Part shown: positions 15,001 through 30,000 of the stretch, in pieces | How the letters are laid out: every line of letters begins with the position of its first letter | Position numbering within the stretch: the stretch's first letter is position 1 | From: Cladopsammia gracilis | Lineage: Eukaryota > Cnidaria > Anthozoa > Scleractinia > Dendrophylliidae | DNA length: 64,000 nucleotides | Direction: 5' to 3' | Assembly (NCBI GenBank): GCA_022457155.1 | Contig: JAJGOT010000016.1 | Span: 535,001 to 599,000 of the forward strand | Made by a program: the position numbers and the translations under genes | Notes under the pieces: model-generated | Told to the model about the DNA's origin: nothing | Seen by the model: only the letters and a program-made list of their open reading frames with translations | Databases searched by the model: none

Positions 15001-18000
15001 TTCAGAATCGCGAATCTACTTGGGGAAAATTTCCTGCACAACTACATATGACAACTTCGCTCACATAGTAAAATTATGTATACCACAGTAGGTGTTATTT
15101 TAAGCATATTTACATTTAAAAAATCTTAAGTATTTGATATTGTAAACTGCACACAGAGGGATAAAAATGCAGGATTTACCTTGGTCGCAATTCCTTCCAG
15201 AATATCCCGTTGTGCAGTTACAAGTATAACTGGCATCTGAGTAGGGAGCATGAACCGTTCCTACATGGATTGCTGGAGCATGGATCAAGTCCTGTCGAAG
15301 AATAATCAATTCAATAAATGTTAAATCCATGTGAGCCATATTAATCCAGCAAAGTAGTGAGATGGCTCATTATAAATCAGATTGGATCGCACAATGGGAT
15401 CTTTATACCAGTTACCATAGGCACATTGTAATACATGACATGTCCAAACAAAATTAAGCACCGCGATGACAAAAATAGCATCCTTTATCTACATTACCCA
15501 GCAATGGTAAATTTAAAGATGTGACAGGGATATAAATATTCTTGCAGTGATCTTTTCATTTAAATTTCTTCCAGTAATTTTATTGAAAAGCAACCAATTA
15601 CTGTCATAGTCTAACAAATACAACACGTCAAGTTATACACGGATATTTGGTTCATATTGCAAGAGACGCCAATTTTATGGGTAGTGCATGCATGATAGAT
15701 CCACGTGTACCTTTTCCAAGGGTATCTTTAAACGAAACAATTTCCAATGGAAGATTATCTCCAGAGTTTAAAGTGACCACAAAGCTATCGTCTGGGTCTG
15801 AAGAGATCTCCTTCAACTGGCCATTGCTATATTCAGTTCCTATGCCAACGGTAAACACTTTTACTTTTATATTAATAGTAAGCAAGCGATAAGATGGAAC
15901 TTCGATATCATCCATGGATTTTGAAGCTGTTAGAATCACCAGGGCTTTTGTAGAATTTGGCCTCGCTGCATCGGACTCAAAAGCTGAAGTAATAAGTGAC
16001 AGTCCTGCGCCCATGTTACTCAGACGAGTTTCAGGATATTTAATCTTGTCAACAGTATTGTCTAAAGACGACTGGTTGAAGTGATGGTCAAAATCAATAA
16101 CCAGTTCTGCTTTGTCTCCATAAACGGCCACTGCTACATGGGTGCCTTCCTCGGAGACATTCAAGGATGCCGTGGCAGACTTGACAAAATCCAGAAATTG
16201 GGTAAAGTTGTCCTCTGTCACGACTTGTGAGCCGTCGAGAAGGAAGGCAATGTCCAGTTTGGTCTTATGAAAACCTGGAATAAACACAATACAATTTTGA
16301 TACATGCAGCTCGTTACAAGCCTTATTATACACTTACGTTGGAGAGAAGGGAAATAGTTCAATTAAGTCACGCTTGGCAATTATGACACCTAATTTGGCC
16401 ATGTTCCAAAATACTTTTTCAGTTTTTATCCGTTTGATCTCAAAGTTGGAAGGATGGTAGAACTTTGAATTCCAGATGTTCGTATGGTTTTGGTTTTTCG
16501 ATTTTAACGGTTCTTGGCGGGAAAGTGACGTCACGAATATTGGGTCAAAATTCAAATTTTACATTTTAATACATTTAATGGCTGCTGCTGAAAGAGCAAG
16601 CTCAAACAAATTCAAAATCGAAGAGACAACTAAAATATCTTGATACAGTCAAGAGATATAATTGTTTGAATTTCAAACTTCCCGCCATTTTGTTACTAAA
16701 AATAGCACAAGCTGACATATTCAGTATCGAATTACTATGGTCGATCATGTTTCGTAGAGTGAGGAGAAACTGGAACAAACAATACTAAAACAATTATATA
16801 CGAAATCCAAGCCGAGCGTTGCTAAATTATCAGCGAAACACTGTTTATGTCGATGTATCTTACAGTAATTAAGGAGATCTATCACTGGAATTTTACGTTT
16901 TTGGTCAAGCTTTGCTGCAATACTTTAATTATAATAGTAAAACAATGAGAGTAAAATCAACCAATTTTTGACAATCTTTGGTCTGTTCTATACCATACTG
17001 TAGACGAAATGTGGGAACTTGAACAAATTATGCTAACGTTTTTCAACTTGCAATTCAGTCCGTCCTTTACTAGAGACACTCATTGACAGTTGTGGTTCAT
17101 TTTGCAGTAGTTTATCACACCTCTGGGGTGTTATTTTTCGGTTTCAAATGCCTGTGATGCTTGGGGTACTGAACCACACAAAATCTAAGACAAACCAATC
17201 TTTGGTAAAATAATAAGCATATCAGTATTATGTCACATCTCAATGAATGTAAAATTGCGAACTTAGTTTACACCGAAGTTGTAAAATTAGCCAGTTGATT
17301 GGCAATTTGAGTTCACAGTGCGATCTCGGGAGGGGCACATGGGATCAAAGTGGAACATTTTTATTTTCATTTACATGTAAGAACATTTTCATTGTTGTCC
17401 TTCTTCCTTTTTTACTTCGAGTCCACATCTTAAATACACGTGTTGATACCTAAGTGGGTCGTAACGTAGCATAGTTCACATTTTGTCAACTAACAACACA
17501 TCACGGTAGATTAAAGCACTGTAAACACGATTGTAAAATAAAAGTTTTGAGAATAATTGTACTCACGGTACTGGCATTCCGATCCGTAGAGATTGCCATC
17601 ACATACACACTGAAAGCCGCCTCGTATATTGATGCAACGTCTGCTGTTGTTACATGAGGGAGGTGTTACACTACTACATTCATCGATATCTGAAAAACAA
17701 TATCTCAGTGAGTTATTTTCAACCGCTACTGATCACTTATAGTGTCTGGTTCAATGCATGAGTGTTGGTTTAGTTTAGTTTTACTGTTACATGTAAGGAC
17801 AGGAATTTGAGAGGAGAGGATAGCAACGCCACCAAATACACTGTAACTGCCTTTTACATTGTTGATGGGTCATAAAATGAAACTTTATTTTTTGTTCGTA
17901 GGAAACACGGGTATGTCGTAAAATAACATATTGTATCTTTTTATCAGCAAAACGAAAAGCAAAAATACATTTCGCCCTTTCATGTTATAATGCAAACACT

Positions 18001-21000
18001 CAATGGAATTACCCGTATTCTAATCTTGTTGATTTACATCAGTTTGTGGGAGCATGCGCGACATTTTTTTGTGCATTTCAAAGAGAAAGAAACGAAATGG
18101 TTAAGCGTGCATTGTTTAATCTGCGTTAGCTTACGTACGATTACTGCCATGGGGATGTTTACACAAAATGTTACTTTACCTTGTTCACAGTTTGTCCCAG
18201 TAAATCCTTTTGCACAGTCGCATGTGTAGTTGCTTTCCGTTGTTGTACAATTTCCTCCATTTCTACATGGAAAACTTGCGCAGGAATCCACAGCTATGTA
18301 AAAAAAGAAGAAGAATTAAACACATTAACATTTAGGCGATGCTCGTGTAGTAGCTATGTAGCATCTACCTACACTTGTCAGAACTGTCTCAAGCAAAACT
18401 GCCATTTTCCAACGGACACTGAACATATCACCGATTTATATAACGTCTTGAGTTCTTACCAAGAAAGGGCAAATGAGACTTCTAATTTCTCGGTCGATCC
18501 TTTCAGAAATTAAACGTTACAGAGCTACACCAGTATTTATTATTTGTATTAGTTCATACGACAACTACATAGTTTTACATTGTTTTATAACTTAAATTGT
18601 ATTTTAACTTAATTGTATTTTGTAGAGCGTTTTTTACATGAGCCTCTGGTTCGGGAGATTGGGAGACCACTCCCTACGTACGCGTTATCGACTTTAAATA
18701 AATTATTACTATTACCATTATTACCTAGAGCAATTTCTCCTCCAATGATACCCTCTACTGTGTCTATGTGCTGGAAAGGTGTAGTAAGCACTAGCGAAGG
18801 TTTATTTGCAATGGTTTTTAGCTGGGCGACGTTAAAATTGAAGCCTACGCCAATGGGAATTATTATGATTCCCTGGTTACGGATATCTTCGGATAACGCT
18901 GTAAAGTCACCACTGAGCATTCCACTGACAAAAATAAGCACAATGCGTACGACGTTCTCTCTGCCAGAAACGAACAAGGTATTGTTGATGACTTCAAGAG
19001 CTGCTGAGATGTTTAGTGATGATTGGTTTAAGGAAGCAATATTGTCAATCGTTGTTGAGACAGCAGAGAAGTCGTAGAGTTCTGTGAAGTTAAAGATGAT
19101 GCTTACGTCGCTAGCATAGACCGCCGCAGCTGCATTGGTTTGGGCTTGGGAGATGTTGAAAATGTCCAGAACGTTTTTAGCGAAAAGCTGACATCGTCGG
19201 AAATGCTCATGGGTTATGTATGATGAACCATCGAACAAAATCGCGACGTCAAAGACATAGCTCTTTATTTCTTTGAGAGAAAAATCAGAAGAGAGAAAAA
19301 AGAACATTAAATTTTCACTTGAATTTATTTTAGTCCGTCTCATCTTAGCCACTCACTTGCTCCGTTACCTGTTTCTATCATAGAAGGTCCATGCGCAGGT
19401 TAGGGCCTACGAGCTTCTGCCTAATAATAGGTGGTTTTCACGTTACGTCACGGCGGCCATGTTGGTGCACTAACATGGCCTTTGTCATTTGAGTCCCACA
19501 GGACTGAAGATCACGTGAGTCAAAACCATCAATAGTTGCCCTTGGGAATCTTAGACGATCTGAAACTGTGACTACGGGCCTCTTTTGAGCGGCTCCATTT
19601 TCTTCTGCAACATTCTCCAGTTGAAACTAGGCTGTTTAACTTCTGGAGTGTTAAAGTGCCATAATCTCAAGTTTGATGCCACAGTTCGGAAACCTTCCCC
19701 AGTATATTCAGTACTTTGACTGTACATGTATGTATCGCCATCCTTCATTTATTATTGTTTACACTTTTCAATAAATTCTATACCCGATGCTTCTTTTTCT
19801 GAGGGGAATTTTAAGAGGACGAATAATAGAAAACCTGCATAAACGAAAAACAAAGAGACAGATGAAATAAGACATCGCGTGTACCTATTTGACAATGCCT
19901 TCCTGTAAAACTGGTCCAACAGCTGCATTCGTAACTTCCAAATGTGTTCTTACAGCCTACAGCATTATTGATGCACGGGTTGTTAAAACACTCTTCGACA
20001 TCTGCAAAAAAAAACAAGTTTGTGTACTACGTGGAAAACTCGAATATACCAGGTTTTGAGAAATATGCAATGAAGGAAGGCAGAAAGGTCATAGGATCGA
20101 TTCATGTCGGTGACCCACGCACGTGCCACGATGAATATGTTTCTCATTTCATTACCGAGTTTAAAGAAATTTACTTTCTTTCTTTATTTATACCAAGTTT
20201 TGTTTGTAATCTTTGCAGCATATTTGGGTTGGTTTTGTGTTTTTTCTTTCTTTGCCACTGAGATCCCTCAGCTGCAAATTCCAATTCTTTCCCTGTATTT
20301 GAGGTAGGTAGGGTATTCACTAGCCAAGTAGCTAGCCCACGGCTAGTGGAGCATAAACCGGTTTTCGTACCATGTAGCAACTGATATATTTACTAATTCT
20401 CCCCACCCACCCCGCCTTCCCTGAACGGGATGTCAGTCTATTGTCGGGATCCATTTATTGTCCCGAGTGAAGAGAGTCAGAGCTTGAACGGCCGACTATG
20501 TAAGAGCTGACCACACGATACCACGTGCACCACGTATCCAAATTTTGAATATTGAGAACTTCCATAATATTCGCCTGAATTCTTCTCTATAAAATATGGA
20601 TCTAATCAGCAGCGACATTGAGATTAGGACCTTCGTTGTCATGGATTCCATCAAAAGAATAGAATATAATGCATGGGTGCGCGGAGAATGGTGTCCGAAG
20701 GTTGTTCGAACGATTTCGATCGTTTTCCAATAATTTCGGAAGATTGCCGAAGATGTCCGAAAATTTGAGAGGAAGATCCAACTACGTTTGGCTAACATAT
20801 TATCAAAATCTTTAATCATCATTAGTTTTCAGTGGGTGAAATCCTTGTGTTATATAATAAGAAGGGATAGCTATCGATTACTGCTACTTTAAGTATTTTG
20901 ATTTGGGTTTTTAGCTTTGAATGGGGACGCGATAGTGTAGTGGATAGAGCGGTGGATAGATTCGACGGTCAGTGATGCGAGGTCTAGTCTCTGCTGTCTT

Positions 21001-24000
21001 ATAATTAGAAATGCGAGAAACTTTGCACCACATTGCCTCTCTATATATAAAATGTGTGCATGTGGGCCGCCTATGGCTCGTTCGACCACAGGTACCCCAA
21101 GCTCAAGTGATGTTTACACCTTGTAATTTGAACGTCTTGGTAACTGTTGCGTAATAGATCCTTATAATTTCGCTATTGCATAACAGTTACCACGACGTTC
21201 AAATTACAACGTGTAAACATCACTTGAACTTGAGGTACCTGCATGTGGCGCGACTTTATCTTTTAGCTTTGAACTTGTTTTTGTTATCTTACCACGTTCA
21301 CAAGTCCTTCCAGTTAATCCAGGGAGACATTCGCAGCGAAAGTATCGGCCATCCACGACGTGGCAAATTCCTTTATTCTTACATGGGGAGGGATCGCAAG
21401 GGTCAGCCGCTGCGACATAAATAAAACAGTTGTTTACTGTATAGACAGATGAAACACGTATTACATTAAAAATTATTGAAACAGTTACCTATATTTATTA
21501 AAATGAATAACGCAAATATTAGTTAAAATAGTTCTGTTTATATTTATATGTTAATCCAAATTTGTTGTAAACTTGTTCAATCGATACTCCACCGACACTA
21601 CTCAGGCTCATGATAAGAGGCCCAACAACAATGTAGAACGTTTGTAGAGCAGTTTATATAGAAATCAAAGTTCAAACAAACAATAAAGCATTTACAAATT
21701 TAAACGGTTTGTAACTAATTTGAGCTTATTTGCTTATTCGATCAAGAAAACCGTTGTTAAACTTTTACACTCAGTGCCTCGTATTTATTTAGACAGTCAA
21801 TCACCTTTACAAACACTTTCAACTAAGGATCCGAAAAGGTTGACAAGTGAAGCAAACGACACATCGTAGATGTTTCCACTGTCTGGGTCGGACGCCATAT
21901 CAGCTAACTCGGCATACACAGCATCACCAATACCAACGGAAATAATGTGCACTCCTGTTGCACGAAGACGCTTGGATGGCAGTGTGACGCTGTCATGGGA
22001 TTTGCCATCAGTCAAAACTATAAGAATCGCTGGGATTCCATCCCTGGCCTTTGAGAAGAGGTCTAGCCTTATACGATTCAACGCTTCCCCTGTGTACGTG
22101 TATCCAGAATCATAGGGGATATCTTGAGTAGCATCGACTAATGATTCTGCAGTAGAGAAAGCAGTGAAATTGAACCTGATTTTGAAGTTACCCTGGCTGG
22201 AAAATGTAGCAATGCCAATTCGTGTGTCGTTTTCACCAATTACTACTGACTTGATGAATCCTTTTATGAAGTCTTTTATTCTTTGGTAGTTTTGCTTGTC
22301 AGCCATGTTAATACTACCAGAGCTGTCTATTAGAAAGCCAACATCCATTTTCGTTTGGTTACATTCTGCAAAAAGGTAAAATAATAACACACAAAATACA
22401 TGACCGTATGGGAATACATTCACACTAGTCAGTAGAGAATTCTAAATCTGGTTTACACTTAAATCATATCAAAAATCAGATTTCGATTCGAAAACGTTTA
22501 TGGGGTTGTAGAGAGTTTCAAAGTACACATGTGGCCAAATTTTGAAGCGCAAGAGCATTTCGTTCAAGGGTTACAGGCGAACGAAAGTAAGACATTTTTT
22601 CTAAAAATGTATAAAGGGGCCATGCTGGTGTTTTAACGGTAAAAATCTTCAGTCTTAATTACACCAAAGTCTCATCACAAAAGATTGGATTCACTATACG
22701 TTCCATTTAATCGCGTTATAAGCATCAATAATGCAAAAATAACTTTTAGTTGGTCTAATTTTGTTTATTTACACGTCTTATGTGAAATAGCATGACGAAT
22801 TGCGTGACACATTTAAAATCTTTACAAATCGGAAGCAAAATATCGTTAAAAGCTGAAACGTTTTCTATTATTTGGCGGCTCGTCATTTCTGGAATACTAT
22901 TGTATTTATTATAACTAGTAACAATTCCAAGTCAAATTGATCAATTTGTATCTGATGAAGACAGGAGGATTGGCGAAACACGGCTTACCGAATTCAATCT
23001 GTGGTTCTCTCAACAAAAATGATAATAATTCAAAGCATGTTGAATGTCGTCACAGTACAAATAAAAACGATGTTGTTATAGAGACACTTACGTACGGTAC
23101 AGTTGCTACCGTATCGGTTATTAGTGCAAAGACATATTGACCCTCCAGGAAAGTTGTGGCAGACTTGGTCATCTGGGCACTGAGTTAAGTTAAGTGAACA
23201 TTCATCAACATCTGGAACAATAAACGGACAAATATTCAATAAATTCAATTTTGTAGCCTTAAATCACACTCTCTTAGAGTTATCTAAAAACACTTTTAAA
23301 AATAAACCCAAGAATCATTCTTTATACAAATAGTTGTTCTAAACTATTACGTCGTTAAGGTACTCACTGACTTCTGTTTCTGCGCGAAAAGAGCATTATA
23401 ACATCACCATACTGCGACATGACAGTTTCATTTAAAGTTGTTTCTTTCTTTCATGTTATTACGATTAAGAAATGTTGTCATAGTCATAGACATAATTAAT
23501 AACAGGAAATACGACTTCGTGTCATCAAATTTGTTCTGTAATCGAGCTTAAAAAATGGAATTAATTAGACTACCCTCGGTCCTTTATAACATTAAGTGGT
23601 AAGTGGTGGTGTCTGTAACAAAATTATCGATTACTATTGCTCATCCGCGCACCTATTTCTTACGCAATCGGCGCACGGTCACGTATGTAAGTCAGTGTCC
23701 AATTACAACTTTTAAGAATAAATAGTTGAAATTAGATGCCAACGCTCACGTAGTAGAATAAAGTCCAGATTGATATTTCCTTGTCGTACACTGATTTATG
23801 AGTCTTGTGATACACGCTCTGTCAACAAGGAATTACTCGCCCGATTTCTCCCTGAATTGCACTCCACTCAGTCCATTTACTATAATTACTTATTGATTTA
23901 GCCAAAATTTGCCTACCAACTGAACAATTCTTTCCAGTCCATTGTGATGTACAGTTGCATTGAAAGTCATCGGCTAAATTCGTGCAATTTCCACCATTCT

Positions 24001-27000
24001 CACAAGGCGTGGCCGAACAGAAGTCAGTCGCTGTGCAAACAGGAAGAAAGCAAAATGTTAATCCCTCTATAAACACTATTATCTTATAAACACCAATGAA
24101 AAGGTATCGATATATTCATATTTGCTACTATGTTTGTTCCTATTAACAGCAATGACAAGATGTTGATTTATGTACAATTATTACAGTCGTACCCTGCTTT
24201 TACGGACTTCCCGTTATTACGAACAGCTTTCAGGGTCCCGGCAGGAAGCACCTATATTTACTCTAATATTTCACCGCTTAATACCGACATCAGAGAGTTT
24301 TTCATTTCCAGACTAAAACGATAACCTCGTAACATTGCACTACGTGTACGTCAGACATACAACATGCACTATCAGTTTGGTTTAAAGAAGACTACAGAGT
24401 TTGCTAATCATAAATTATTATGTTTAGTGGGCTTACATTATTTTCTTTAAATTAAGAAAAAAACAGTGCACTTATACTGTCATTATTGAGAAACTGCGTA
24501 ATACCGGCGCCCCAATTAAACAGAGTTTCAACGGTCTCTTCAATGTCCATATTAACAGAGTGTGACTGCAAATCTTTTCCTGTTAACATTGATTGTATGA
24601 TCACACATTTTCATGAAATCACCCTTGTCACGGTAAAGATATGTTGAAACCTGGATTGTTAATTACTGGCGTCACTTCAGTCCGCTTAATGATTTAAGGT
24701 TAAAGGGGCTGTCACTTGTTTTTAGTATCACGTTGAAAAGCCAAAAAACATATTTGTTTCAATGGAAACCTAAAAATAATGGCCCAGTTTTGTTAAAAAC
24801 GTCTCTACCAGTGCACAGAAACTAATTTTATTATACATTGGTGTCACTAGCTCGATTTTGATTGGCTATAAGCACGCAGCTAATTATTGCTTGCTGTTTC
24901 TGTTACGTCATACCAACAGACAATGAATTTTATATATGTAGAAGTGACGTCATACTTACAGACAATAGTTTTATGCATGCAGGCATTGATCACTTTTTTG
25001 TGCGCGCTCTTGTCTTTACAAGTGCAGCTCAGGAATATGCATAATAAAACAATTATTGGATTCGGTTTTCGCATGATAGCGATAATTATCAAGGCCTCAG
25101 TTTGTGTTATCCGCCTCAGCCTTCGGCTTCGGCAGATAACACAAACTTTGGCCTTGAAAATTATCGCTATCATGCTTAACAATTGTTAATTCATTATCTT
25201 TGGCTGCCAGGCCAGGGTGACAATGGATTGCAACTTGATAAAAAAATCCTTTTTTATGAAGTTCCTCCAAAGATTCGTCGAAACTCCTATTATGGTTTGT
25301 TCTTCCTTGAAGAAATCACTTGATATTTTCTTCTTGGTGTTCTAAGAATAATTTTTTATGTTTGAGCAATGGTACTTTGTCAACTATTAATTATATATTT
25401 GGTGTGTTTCAATAACTCTATTCCCGCCACTGCTAGATTATATTTTACTATAAACAATAACTGGAGAGAGACTACTCACCAAAACAAATCTGCTCGCGAA
25501 GTGGTCCCACAATGTTTTCCAGATCTCTGAAGCTGACATCAAAGACATGAGTGTCGTCTGGGTCAGAAGCCATTTCATTTAACTCTGGCTTGTAATAACA
25601 GCAACCGACTCCGATGCTTATGATTGTCACTCCCATTTCACGGAGCTTTTTAGCAGGTGCAACGACACTGTCGTGTGATAAACCGTCCGTTACTACCACC
25701 ACTATAGTCGTAACTTGACTTCGATCCCCAATATTGTTAAGGATGTTATTTCGTATCACGTCAAGGCCTTGACCAGTTCTGGTCCCCCCAGATGGATAAG
25801 GCATATCCTGGATGGCTTTCACGACATCTTCGTTGCTGTAATATTTGTCGAAGCGGTGGATAATTATATAGTGGTGCCAGTAGAGCACTGTTGCTACATT
25901 AACTTGGTCTCTACCAACTTCGAAGGTGTTAACAAGAGCTATGAGAAAATCTTTCGAGCGTTGAAAGTTTCCACGTCCTTGAAATTCTATGCTTCCGGAT
26001 CCATCCACCAAAAACACCAAGTTGAACTTCTTGGTTGAACAAGCTAAAGGGAAAATGCACATTTTACAAGAGACTTGAACGACATATAGTATAACCACGT
26101 GGAAGGAGACTTTTTCAAATAAAGTAAAGTATCAGTCGCCTGTAAATTTTACAACCCCCTTATTGTTACCAACGACTGTCTATTAAGTGTATTATTATCG
26201 GATTTCACTGTAGGTAAATTCAAGCAAATTAAAAGCTCTAGAAAGCATTTAGTGTACTATATTCCATGTGGCAAACATAGATGTATACTTACACACTTGA
26301 CATAGTTTGCCAGAAAATGTGTCTGAGCAATGACATTTAAACTCTCCCAAAAGATTTTCGCATCGCCCTCCGTTTTTGCATGGTGCTGAGTCGCATTCAT
26401 TTAGTGTATCTAAAACGTACAGACAAACGAAAAAAAAGTTATTAAATTATGCAATATCAAAGCAAAACAAGGTGTATATGATGTGCTCCATTATACCATT
26501 TACCATATAGCTGCCCATACTCCAGAGATTTTTGGAATGACTTTTAACAATATTAGTTTTCATCCACAAAAGAGAGAATCTATTTAACCCTGCAAGATGT
26601 CATCGTGGGCGTCTTTTCAAAATCGTGCCCCTTTCGTAACTACCTTTTCCTTATAACAAAACTTTACATTTGGGATTGCAGAAGGAATCGAACCATTCCA
26701 TATATTATCGGATTAAAATTTCAAATTAAATATGAAATATGAAACTGAATGTTACATTAGCTGACACAGTTACAGTAATGAACTTATAAGCAAGAAGTGG
26801 GCTGGCTTTATTTAAATTGTGTGTCTTTACGTTTAAAATATTAATCTCTTTATGGTAAACAACATATTAAGTTTATTTGTAATGTGACATGCGTATTTCA
26901 TTTTGTAAATTTTGCCGGAAGCAAATACGAATGTTAGAAATTAAATTAATGAATTGTAATGTAGTATTGTATGTAGCGTAGCGCTATATACGTACGTTTA

Positions 27001-30000
27001 AGTTCTGTTAATATTGTATTGAAATCGTAGTCTTCTGTAAAGTAGTGAAAGTATCCCGTAGAAAGGTAGGTACTGTAATGTGATGTATTGTTATGTAATT
27101 TAACGTACGTTAAACCCTGTAAACGATGTTTATGGTTAAATAAATATTATTAAAGAAAAAGGCGTATATGTTGCTATAGACTGATATTTGTAATTGTTTA
27201 AGCTTTGAGTGCAAGTTAAGATATCATATATCAGATATATAAGAAGGGTACATGCCGTTTTGTCGATGGATAAATCGAGTTAGATGTCCTCCAATCTCAG
27301 GAGGATACGTGCAGTTAAAGTTGAATGCATTTTTGACCGGTAGCACACAGAAATACAGATACTTACCATTAGTGCAGTTTTGTCCTCCAATCCCAGGACG
27401 ACACGTACAGGTATAAGTTTTGTTGCCAGTTGTCACACAGCTGCCACCATTCTTACAGGGATTAATAGGATTACAGGCATCCGCGGCTGAAAAAGTAGAG
27501 AGAATTGAAACAATAGGTTTTTAATGGTAAGGATAATGCCTCATTTAGCACAGTTGCGATTTGTATGGAAGTTAAACATCGCTTAACCTAGAAGTGTGAT
27601 CGGACATCAACATATAAATATGCCAATTGCAGCTATAGCAGGCTGGGTCCATTTAATTCATAGGCGTGAACAGGACAGACTCAACAGCGCCGGGGACTAC
27701 GTCTGTTATTCTTCATTCTTTTTGAAACTGTGATGTGATGTTCTTTTAGTGCTCACTACCGATTTAGTATAATTAAGGTGCATGGACGAGACAAGTCTAA
27801 CGATACAAAGGGGCAATGTTACCTTTTGTTAGTATCACTTGTAAAAGGAAAAAAAACACATTTGTATAAATTAAAAACTAAAACAATCACTATATCAGTG
27901 TACTTAAACTATTATTAATTGTATTTCGTTGCAAATGACAAGGATACATGTGACTGTTCAGCTTAAAAAAAAATAGCAGCTTTTTACGTTATTCACTTTG
28001 ATCTTCCAAATAAACGGTTAAAACTGATGAATATGTTTGTTTTTCATTAAAGGAATAATTTTAAATTTTCCTTTTGGTGTTCTAAGAGCATTCTGTGCAT
28101 GAGCAAGATACTTATTGAAATAGTACAGGTTTAACCAGAAGCTGCAAAATTGCAAGGAAAACATTGGTCCTTTAACGTCTCTGCTGCATAAGTTTTTCTT
28201 ATTATTTCATTATTGCTTGTTTTTTGTTTTGTTGCATCCCACCATTGCTACGAACGCTTGGTCCAGTGTGTGGATCTTATATACTTACGTGGAATACACT
28301 TGTATCCTCCATCTACTCCATAGTTATTTTGGCATGTATAAAGTGCCGGACAAACTGCATCAGCACATGGATATGAAGCTAAATAACAAAAATAAAAGAA
28401 CACCAAGTGACACCATGTTAATTTGCAAGAAACTGTTTATATTTTGGTGATTTGCGAAAATAGTGTTTAATAGTTAACTAGTGGTTGTGGTGTTGGTATT
28501 TTTCAGTGTCTTTTAAGCATTTTGTGTTACATCATTTGTTGATAACAACTTCCGCAATCCCAAGAAACTGCCAAGTAACTAAGGTTCCATAAAGGCGATT
28601 GAACGTCCTGGGCATAATAGACGGCAACCAGTATCCATATGTTTCCCATCATAGACCATTTTAACGCCAGAAAACAGATAGAAGCATTCCCATTCATGTT
28701 GAGAGGGTAAAAGCGACTATGAAGTTAAAGTGCGACTTCCACTTATCCCAAAATTTGTTTCACATTACCTTTGCAAATTGCGTTTCTAGCGATGCTGACG
28801 GAATGCTTTAGAGAAGAAAACTCTGTAGTTATTATATGATCACCATCCGGTTTGGAGACCAACAATGACAATTCCACCATACTGTAGCTCGTACCAAAGA
28901 CCATGGCGATTATGGTGACACCTCTTTTCTTGAGCTCGTCTGCAGGTGGCGCTGTTTCATCATGTGACTTTCCTGATATCATGACAACTGTAAGCGCTGG
29001 CTTCGATGAGCTAAACAACTGTGTTATGTCGTGTGACTTTTCCAGTGCCTTACCCAAGTTCTTCATATGGCCCATTGAGTAATTGGCATCTCGCAGTATT
29101 TGGGAAAATTCTGAGATGTTGGAAGCCTGCCCTGGTCTGATCACTGTCTCCGCATCCGTAGCATATGAGATAACGGCGATGTCGTTGAAAGAGATGGTTG
29201 ACGCTATTGAGATAATAAACTCCACCTGGCGTTTTACATTGTCAATTCCTACATCCCTCGAAGTATCCACAAGGAATAGAACCGCGAATGCTTTGCTGCA
29301 ATCTGAACAAAAGGACTTAGACTATATAGCAGTGCATCTTTTGGTAAATAATTTTTACTTTCAATTTGCTTAAAGCATTTTGATCCAAAATTTAAAACGT
29401 ACAACAATTTCCACCCGTTAAACGTTTTTATGTTATATGTTTCCACAAGTTGTGGAGCTTTAAACTTTTATCGTGTTCAAATATCGTCATTGAATTGAAT
29501 CGTACTCTATAGCATTGCATGACTTAAAAAAGTTTTTATTTATGCATTGTATCGCATTCTCGAAGGCGAACAACTCCTCACGTCTATGCAATGACAATCA
29601 ACAGATACTGCGACAACTGTGTAACAAACTTTGAACAGTAGAATATGTTTACTTGTGCAGCCGTTAAGGTAAACCTAAGATTTTGCTCCGTTCTTTTCAA
29701 TTGGATGAAAATTCAATGTATGGTATGAACCTCTACGAAGCTATTAAATGATAAACATCTTATTGTGTAAACATTCCTAAAATACAAGCATCAATATTTC
29801 ATCAAGTGTCATATTTTCCCAAATTTTCTCCGTAGAAGTCATTGCTAAAAACAATCACAGCTTCTCAAGGAATTGTCTGTATTTTGTAATAATCATTAAA
29901 ACATTTACGTCAAAACGTACCTTTTGTGCAAGTTGGACCATACAACGATCTGTTAGCACATGTGCATTCATATCCACCAAATGTTTCGGTACAAGTTGTC

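Larger units (their letters stand above)
11694..18500. repeat. Tandem segmental duplication, copy B (8 exons)
   Basis: 6.8-kb direct copy of 4,463-11,692. It is shorter mainly because a segment matching about 9,498-9,828 of copy A is missing, with smaller intron deletions in its right half. All eight exons are present, but one EGF exon (15,180-15,291) is shifted by one base. Identity looks higher in the left half than in the right half. Confidence 0.92.

Noticed and set aside
18613..19077. 154-codon open frame on the plus strand
   Set aside because: It lies antisense over the vWA exon at 18,725-19,270 and shows no domain.
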